From positions 1 through 64,000 of the forward strand of contig NZ_JAMZDE010000003.1 in NCBI RefSeq assembly GCF_024159085.1: a stretch of 64,000 nt of DNA. The letters run 5' to 3'. The first letter of the stretch is position 1. Each line of letters opens with the position of its first letter. The position numbers and the translations under genes are program-made. Of the stretch, positions 58,157 through 64,000 are shown piece after piece. This DNA comes from Idiomarina rhizosphaerae. Lineage in GTDB: Bacteria > Pseudomonadota > Gammaproteobacteria > Enterobacterales > Alteromonadaceae. Below the pieces are notes generated by a model. It saw only the letters and a list, made by a program, of their open reading frames with translations. It ran no database searches and was not told where the DNA came from.

Positions 58157-59782
58157 ATGATACGACAGATTTCCATAGGTCTCCGTGCAAGTATCGCTTT
58201 CGGGCTGATCGGAATACTCATACTTATTCTGGGCATTTTTGCGTTAAATCGTATTGGAGTCATTGATAGTGAGATAACGATTATTACCGACAAGCAAATG
58301 CCAGCGCTGGACAATGTAAATGATATAAACCGTGATTTTCTTTTGGTACGAATTCATTCAGCCAACGTTTCCACCTATATAAATGACGCTGAGCGTTTAA
58401 CAAACTATAAAGCAAAGCTTTCCGATGCAATTGATTCACTTAAGCGTAATCAGAGCGAATACGAAAGTGTTATAGAGGATTCTCAGGCGCGAGAATTATT
58501 TAATGAATACAAGGCGCTTGATAAAGAATATTGGCAGTTAAATGATCAATTCAATAAGCTGGTTGATGCGGGACTTGAAGATGCCATTGCTTCAATAAGA
58601 GAAAACAGCATACTTCCGCTGACTAACAAAATCACCGAAAAACTGGCCGAACTTCACAGTAGAGAAAGTGTTCTTATTGATGAAGCAGCAAGTGACGCAC
58701 ACGGAGTAGCGGCAAACGCTAATCTTGCGGTTATTATTGTACTCGTGGCTGCTATCGCATTGCTGGCTCTGTTCGCTATAGTGCTGACCCGCAGCATCGT
58801 CAGACCTATTAGCGCCGCCGTTGATTTTGCCGAAACTATTGCTAAGCGGGATCTGACACAACGTATTGAAATTGTGGGTAATGACGAGCCGGCACACCTA
58901 CTTCGTCAATTAGAACGAACGCAAACAGAGCTGCGCAATTCCATTACCACAATATCGGAATCATCGGAGCAGCTAGCATCAACCTCTGAAGAACTAAGCT
59001 CAGTGACCGAAGAGTCTACCCGGACTATCCAGCAGCAGTCGGAAGAACTAGAGCAAGCAGCAACGGCCGTAAACGAGCTGACTACCGCCGTTGAAACCGT
59101 TGCTCAGGATGCCCAGAACGCTTCGGAAGCTTCTGACGAAGCAAATCAACAAGCACAACAAGGCAATGACCGCGTACGTCAAACGGTTCGTGCTATTGAA
59201 GAGTTGTCTCAGGAAATTGGCGACTCTTCCGGTAACGTCGCCGAACTTGCACAGAAGGTGAAAAGTATTACCAAGGTGCTTGAAGTTATTAGCGGTATTG
59301 CCGAACAAACTAACCTGCTAGCACTAAACGCAGCAATAGAAGCGGCTCGTGCTGGTGAATCAGGTCGCGGGTTTGCCGTTGTTGCTGATGAAGTTCGCTC
59401 GTTAGCTCACAAGACGCAGCAGTCCACCGTTGAAATTGAAGACATGGTTAAAGCTATTAATGAGTCCAGCGACCGCTCTGTCGCCACCATGGACAAGAGC
59501 TTAGAGCGTGCGACTAAGACTCTGGACGTAGCACGTGAAGCCGGTGAAGCATTGCAGCTGATTACCGCAGCTGTCAGTGAAATAAACAATCACAATACGT
59601 CTATAGCCAGTGCCGCGGAAGAACAGGCAAACGTGTCGCGCGATGTTGACAAAAACCTGGTCAGCATTCGTGACCTGTCTAATTCAACTGCCTCCGGTGC
59701 AGAGCAAACCAATGCCTCGAGTCGCGAACTCTCGCGCCTGGCCGTTGACCTTAATGAATTGGTTAAACGTTTTAGAATTTAA
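58157..59782 (+). CDS. methyl-accepting chemotaxis protein
   Basis: 541 aa chemoreceptor. Two transmembrane helices (about 12-32 and 191-213) enclose a periplasmic four-helix-bundle sensor of about 155 residues (4HB_MCP-like). A HAMP domain follows (about 215-267, [20 protein letters not shown]) and the long cytoplasmic hairpin with the conserved tip [20 protein letters not shown]. The ligand is unknown; no C-terminal CheR pentapeptide is seen. SD AAGGAA. Confidence 0.93.
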   Translation: MIRQISIGLRASIAFGLIGILILILGIFALNRIGVIDSEITIITDKQMPALDNVNDINRDFLLVRIHSANVSTYINDAERLTNYKAKLSDAIDSLKRNQSEYESVIEDSQARELFNEYKALDKEYWQLNDQFNKLVDAGLEDAIASIRENSILPLTNKITEKLAELHSRESVLIDEAASDAHGVAANANLAVIIVLVAAIALLALFAIVLTRSIVRPISAAVDFAETIAKRDLTQRIEIVGNDEPAHLLRQLERTQTELRNSITTISESSEQLASTSEELSSVTEESTRTIQQQSEELEQAATAVNELTTAVETVAQDAQNASEASDEANQQAQQGNDRVRQTVRAIEELSQEIGDSSGNVAELAQKVKSITKVLEVISGIAEQTNLLALNAAIEAARAGESGRGFAVVADEVRSLAHKTQQSTVEIEDMVKAINESSDRSVATMDKSLERATKTLDVAREAGEALQLITAAVSEINNHNTSIASAAEEQANVSRDVDKNLVSIRDLSNSTASGAEQTNASSRELSRLAVDLNELVKRFRI

Positions 59783-59801
59783 ATATTGTGCCAGACGCTT
59801 T

Positions 59802-59857
59802 GTGGCCTGACATTTATGTCAGGTCCAATGCCAATCCTGACGTAAACGTCAAGCCAC
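59802..59857. repeat. decayed REP/BIME pair
   Basis: A plus unit at 59802-59823 with GTGG in place of GTAG and a CCTGACATTTATGTCAGG hairpin, and a minus unit at 59836-59857 (CCTGACGTAAACGTCAAG, CCAC). Total 56 bp as in the intact pairs. It begins 20 nt past the chemoreceptor stop. Confidence 0.75.
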
Positions 59858-59966
59858 CATAATAACCTTACTGAATACCGCTAATTAACAGCATAAATTA
59901 GACTAATGGTGCGACCAGAGTCTAACCTTAATCCGTGTTAACAAATGAATAACAACGGATTCAAAA

Positions 59967-61550
59967 ATGAACAATCTATTTAACTTCAGTCAACCGCTTG
60001 ATGACAATGCAAAAGCATTGTTCAACGACGAGAACCAGTCTTTTCTCGCTGAGTTAGTCGATACCTTTCAACCACAGTTAGAGTCGCTGTTAAAGAAGCG
60101 CCAGCAACGTCAGGCGCAATTTGACGAAGGTCAGTTACCCGACTTTGACTCAGCCACGAAAGACATTCGTGAAGGAAACTGGCGCATTGCCGAACTGCCG
60201 GACGATTTGAAAAAACGCCGCTTAGAAATTACCGGACCGGTGGACCGAAAAATGGTCATCAACGCTCTGAATGCCAATGTCGACTGCTACATGGCCGACT
60301 TTGAGGATTCACAATCTCCCACCTGGGAAGGCATGGTTAACGGTCAAATTAACCTGCGTGACGCCAACATTGGCGGCATGACCTATACCGACCCAGACAG
60401 TGGCAAGCATTACCAGGTCGGCGCTAACCCGGCACTGCTCATTGCCCGGGTTCGCGGCCTGCACTTACCGGAAAAGCACGTGCAGCGTAATGGCCAAGCT
60501 ATTCCCGGCGCGCTAATGGACTTTGCTTTGTACTTTTTACTGAATTACCAGCAGCGACTACAACAAGGTTCGGGTGTGTATTACTACCTGCCCAAGCTGG
60601 AGCACAGCGAAGAAGCCAAATGGTGGGCCGATGTTTTTCACTTCACCGAGGAAAAATTCAGCCTGAAAACCAGCACCATTCGCGCCACCATACTGATTGA
60701 AACCCTGCCGGCGGTGTTTCAAATGCATGAAATACTGCACGCCATGAAAGACCATATTGCCGCACTGAATTGCGGCCGCTGGGATTATATCTTCAGTTAC
60801 ATCAAAACTCTGAGAGAACACCCCGAGCGGGTTTTGCCTGACCGCCAGGTGGTCAGCATGGACAAGCCCTTTCTTAACGCCTATTCGCGCTTGTTAGTGA
60901 AAACCTGTCACCAGCGCGGGGCTTTAGCTATGGGCGGCATGGCAGCCTTTATACCCAGCAAAGATCCAGCCGAGAATGAGAAGATCCTCGCTAAAGTTCA
61001 CGCCGACAAAACCATGGAGCGTGACAATGGCCACGACGGCACCTGGATTGCTCACCCGGGTTTAGCTGACACCGTACGCGAAATTTTTGTAGACGGTATT
61101 GAAGGCGACAATCAACTTCACGTACTGCGTGAAAACGACACCCCGATTGATCAGGCCTTACTGCTGCAACCCTGTGACGGAGAACGCACCGAAGCTGGCA
61201 TGCGCACCAACATTCGGGTGTCGCTGCAATACATTGCGTCCTGGCTGAACGGCAAAGGCTGCGTTCCTATCTATGGGCTAATGGAAGACGCCGCTACCGC
61301 CGAGATTTCACGCACCTCCATCTGGCAGTGGATACGCCACGGCAAAACACTTTCCGACAACACCCCGGTCACCAAAGAGCTGTTCCGGCAGTATCTGCAG
61401 GAAGAAGCTGACGTGGTGAAAAAGGAAGTGGGTGAACGACGCTGGAACAACGAACCCTTTTCCCAGGCTCTGAGCCTGCTGGAAGAAATTACCACAGCCG
61501 ACGAGCTGGTCGACTTTCTGACCCTGCCCGGCTACCAACAACTGAAATAA
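59967..61550 (+). CDS. aceB: malate synthase A
   Basis: Condenses glyoxylate with acetyl-CoA to malate, second step of the glyoxylate shunt. 527 aa (E. coli AceB 533). Typical stretches: [38 protein letters not shown], and [13 protein letters not shown]. The ATG has only a weak GGA upstream. It precedes aceA by 29 bp, so the two form an operon. Confidence 0.96.
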   Translation: MNNLFNFSQPLDDNAKALFNDENQSFLAELVDTFQPQLESLLKKRQQRQAQFDEGQLPDFDSATKDIREGNWRIAELPDDLKKRRLEITGPVDRKMVINALNANVDCYMADFEDSQSPTWEGMVNGQINLRDANIGGMTYTDPDSGKHYQVGANPALLIARVRGLHLPEKHVQRNGQAIPGALMDFALYFLLNYQQRLQQGSGVYYYLPKLEHSEEAKWWADVFHFTEEKFSLKTSTIRATILIETLPAVFQMHEILHAMKDHIAALNCGRWDYIFSYIKTLREHPERVLPDRQVVSMDKPFLNAYSRLLVKTCHQRGALAMGGMAAFIPSKDPAENEKILAKVHADKTMERDNGHDGTWIAHPGLADTVREIFVDGIEGDNQLHVLRENDTPIDQALLLQPCDGERTEAGMRTNIRVSLQYIASWLNGKGCVPIYGLMEDAATAEISRTSIWQWIRHGKTLSDNTPVTKELFRQYLQEEADVVKKEVGERRWNNEPFSQALSLLEEITTADELVDFLTLPGYQQLK

Positions 61551-61579
61551 TAACGATTAAGAGCAACAAGGAATTATTT

Positions 61580-62917
61580 ATGACAACCCAGAATCTTTCA
61601 TTCGCACAACAAGTTAAAGAATTACAAAAACAATGGGACACCGACCCGCGCTGGAAAGGCGTTGAACGCCCCTACAGCGCCGAAGATGTCGTGCGCCTGC
61701 GCGGTAGCGTGCAGCCAGAATACACCTACGCCCGCAACGGTGCCGATAAACTCTGGCAGCTCATTCACGGTAAGGCACAGGAAAAGTTTGGCAAAGACTA
61801 TGTTAACGCGCTAGGAGCCTTAACCGGTGGTCAGGCGGTACAGCAGGTTAAAGCCGGTTTACAGGCCATTTACCTTTCCGGTTGGCAGGTAGCGGCCGAT
61901 AACAACTCGGCCTGCAGCATGTACCCGGACCAGTCACTTTACCCAGTCGACTCAGTACCAACGGTAGTTGAGCGCATTAACAACTCCTTTGCCCGTGCCG
62001 ACCAGATTCAGTGGTCAAAAGGCGTTACGCCGGAAGACGATAATTACATTGATTACTTTGCCCCCATTGTTGCTGACGCGGAAGCGGGTTTTGGTGGCGT
62101 ACTCAATGCCTACGAGCTAATGAAGCGCATGATCCAGTCCGGTGCTGCCGGCGTACATTTTGAAGACCAGTTGGCATCAGTAAAAAAATGCGGCCACATG
62201 GGCGGTAAAGTACTGGTACCCACACAGGAAGCCGTACAGAAGCTTTCAGCCGCGCGTTTAGCCGCGGATGTTGCCGGTACCCCGACATTGATAGTCGCCC
62301 GTACCGATGCTAACGCGGCTGACCTGCTAACGTCAGACTTTGACCCGAACGACAAGCCTTTCATTACCGGTGAGCGCACCGCTGAAGGTTTCTACCGGGT
62401 TAAGCCGGGCATTGAACAGGCCATTTCGCGCGGCTTAGCTTATGCTCCGTTTGCCGACCTTATTTGGTGTGAAACCGCTAAGCCCGATTTAGACGAAGCC
62501 CGTCAGTTTGCTGAGGCGGTTCACGCCAAGTATCCGGGCAAATTGCTGGCCTACAACTGTTCGCCGTCGTTTAACTGGAAACGCAACCTGGACGACGACA
62601 CCATAGCTAAGTTCCAGCGTGAGCTTGCCGCAATGGGTTACAAGTTCCAGTTTATTACTTTGGCCGGTGTGCACAATATGTGGTACCACATGTTTGAACT
62701 GGCGCATGACTATGCGCGCAACGACATGTCTGCTTACGTTAAGCTGCAGCAGCAGGAATTTGAAGCGGCAGACAAAGGCTACACCTTTGTGGCGCACCAG
62801 CAGGAAGTTGGTACCGGTTACTTCGACGAACTCACCAACGTGATTCAGGGCGGGCTATCCTCAGTCACGGCGCTGAAAGGCTCGACCGAGGAAGACCAGT
62901 TTAAAACCTCCGCGTAA
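61580..62917 (+). CDS. aceA: isocitrate lyase
   Basis: Splits isocitrate to succinate and glyoxylate. 445 aa (E. coli 434). The catalytic signature KKCGHMGGK is present (about residues 195-203), along with ADAEAGFGG and [13 protein letters not shown]. Strong SD AAGGAA. Its end overlaps the convergent aceK by 17 nt. Confidence 0.97.
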   Translation: MTTQNLSFAQQVKELQKQWDTDPRWKGVERPYSAEDVVRLRGSVQPEYTYARNGADKLWQLIHGKAQEKFGKDYVNALGALTGGQAVQQVKAGLQAIYLSGWQVAADNNSACSMYPDQSLYPVDSVPTVVERINNSFARADQIQWSKGVTPEDDNYIDYFAPIVADAEAGFGGVLNAYELMKRMIQSGAAGVHFEDQLASVKKCGHMGGKVLVPTQEAVQKLSAARLAADVAGTPTLIVARTDANAADLLTSDFDPNDKPFITGERTAEGFYRVKPGIEQAISRGLAYAPFADLIWCETAKPDLDEARQFAEAVHAKYPGKLLAYNCSPSFNWKRNLDDDTIAKFQRELAAMGYKFQFITLAGVHNMWYHMFELAHDYARNDMSAYVKLQQQEFEAADKGYTFVAHQQEVGTGYFDELTNVIQGGLSSVTALKGSTEEDQFKTSA

Positions 62918-64000
62918 AGCGCAAGTCAGCATCATAAGGAAAGACATCCGTAAGCTCACCCTTGCGGATGTTTTTTTGTACGCGGCACCAGTAAGCCGGG
63001 TCAATCAATTCAGGATGACGCTTCAATAGCTTGTCGCGGTATTTCGCCTGCGGGACCGCAAACTGCGCCAGCTGTTGCGGAAAAACATCGTCCGGTGCGT
63101 AGGAAACCTCCCAGTCGTTTTCCGGCAAACGTCTGAAACTCATATCTGTTAAATACCGCACTTCGTCGTAGTCATAAAACACCACGCGTTTATGACGGGT
63201 AACACCAAAGTTTTTCAGCAGCATGTCACCGGGGAAAATATTCGCCGCCATCATTTCTTTTAACGCCCGGCCGTAGTCATCCATCGCTGCATCTATTTCT
63301 TCGTCATTGGCGTATTCCAAGTACAAATTCAGCGGCGTCATTCGGCGCTCAACAAACAACTGGTGAATGACCAAAGTTTCACCCTCTATCGAAATAGAAT
63401 TGCTAATGGTTTGCTTAAATTCATCCAGCAAGTCGGCAGATATGCGCTTAAGCGGCAACGCCACATCGACAAACTCCAGTGTATCGGCCATGCGCCCTAC
63501 CCGGTCATGCCGCTTAACCATACGGTAACGGTCGATAACCGTCTGCCGGCCAAACTCCTTGGTACCGCCCAACCGGTCTTTAATGACTTTAAATACATAA
63601 GGAAAAGACGGCAACGTAAACACCGTCATAACCATGCCTTTAACACCGGGGGCGGCGGACAGCTGGTCGTCTGTACGACGCAAATGGTGCAAGAACTCTC
63701 GGTAGAACTCGGTTTTGCCCTGCTTATGGAAACCCACCGACGAGTATAGCTCCGCGAGGGTTTTATGCGGCATTAAATCTTTTAAAAACCGCACTAAAGC
63801 AGAAGGCGCCTCGGTTTCGACCATAAAATACGAACGTGCAAAGCCAAAAATGGTCGCCATGCGGTCAGAGCGAGTAATAAAAGCATCCACGTAGAGCTTA
63901 CCCTGCGAATTAATTAGCACCGGTACAATAAAAGGGTAATGGTTATTTTCAGTCACCACACGTCCGACAATATACGCGGCTTTATTTCGGTAAAACGGGG
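62901..64000 (-). CDS. aceK: isocitrate dehydrogenase kinase/phosphatase (partial)
   Basis: Switches isocitrate dehydrogenase off and on, directing flux between the TCA cycle and the glyoxylate shunt. About 366 C-terminal residues are present; the frame stays open to the window edge ([18 protein letters not shown] and upstream), so roughly 200 N-terminal residues are outside. The GTG at 63957-63959 is internal. Kinase elements [11 protein letters not shown] and [15 protein letters not shown], followed by [10 protein letters not shown], are intact. It faces aceA instead of following it, unlike the aceBAK order of E. coli. Confidence 0.95.
   Translation of the reverse strand, partial: PFYRNKAAYIVGRVVTENNHYPFIVPVLINSQGKLYVDAFITRSDRMATIFGFARSYFMVETEAPSALVRFLKDLMPHKTLAELYSSVGFHKQGKTEFYREFLHHLRRTDDQLSAAPGVKGMVMTVFTLPSFPYVFKVIKDRLGGTKEFGRQTVIDRYRMVKRHDRVGRMADTLEFVDVALPLKRISADLLDEFKQTISNSISIEGETLVIHQLFVERRMTPLNLYLEYANDEEIDAAMDDYGRALKEMMAANIFPGDMLLKNFGVTRHKRVVFYDYDEVRYLTDMSFRRLPENDWEVSYAPDDVFPQQLAQFAVPQAKYRDKLLKRHPELIDPAYWCRVQKNIRKGELTDVFPYDADLRFTRRF

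Overview
The window reads as a continuous piece of a gammaproteobacterial chromosome, most likely from the order Alteromonadales and probably Idiomarina or a close relative. This placement is inferred from protein resemblance, a polar-type flagellar regulon (flrABC), a fused argHA gene and overall gene content; no rRNA is present to confirm it. Coding density is high. About 55 genes, one tRNA, a family of palindromic REP elements and several recognisable promoters are listed.

Layout. (1) 1-6.7 kb: two tandem rRNA-type promoters point off the left edge, followed by pssA, clpB (with a sigma-32 promoter), pgeF, rluD, divergent bamD, and convergent glnB-nadE. (2) 8.4-26.7 kb: a leftward flagellar block in transcriptional order regulator genes (LuxR-type, DUF1285, flrA), flrBC, fliEFGHIJ, fliKLMNOPQR-flhB. 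Sigma-54 type -24/-12 sites precede flrB, fliE and fliK, which fits the hierarchy FlrA -> flrBC -> FlrC -> hook-basal body and export genes. (3) 26.9-35.8 kb: an exported amidohydrolase, a response regulator with a degenerate HD-GYP domain, pdxH, an Ldh-type dehydrogenase, pfkA, and speB-speA for putrescine synthesis from arginine, ending at tRNA-Phe. (4) 36-44.4 kb: an accessory-looking stretch with REP elements, an M24 peptidase, a cytosolic amidohydrolase, a TumE-like toxin/HTH pair, a DUF1707 protein, a GST remnant beside an intact GST, an ABC-F ATPase and an MscS channel. (5) 44.4-50.2 kb: a TonB-dependent receptor and a beta-helix lipoprotein gene preceded by a good Pho box, then about 1.3 kb of decayed or acquired DNA with one small secreted protein between two imperfect direct repeats. 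(6) 50.2-64 kb: a periplasmic metallo-beta-lactamase-fold protein, the argCBFG-argHA operon divergent from argE, a chemoreceptor, aceB, aceA and a convergent, edge-truncated aceK.

How the genes work together. The arginine operon makes arginine, which SpeA and SpeB turn into agmatine and putrescine. AceB, AceA and AceK run and gate the glyoxylate shunt. The flagellar block encodes the MS ring, C ring, export gate, export ATPase and their regulators, but flhA, flhF, fliA and the filament genes are not here. The most interesting items are the Pho-box lipoprotein/receptor pair, the REP elements whose GTAG head supplies the stop codon of two unrelated genes, the pseudo-receiver regulator next to flrA, and the scarred region between the direct repeats. 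I found no CRISPR array, prophage or intact insertion sequence.
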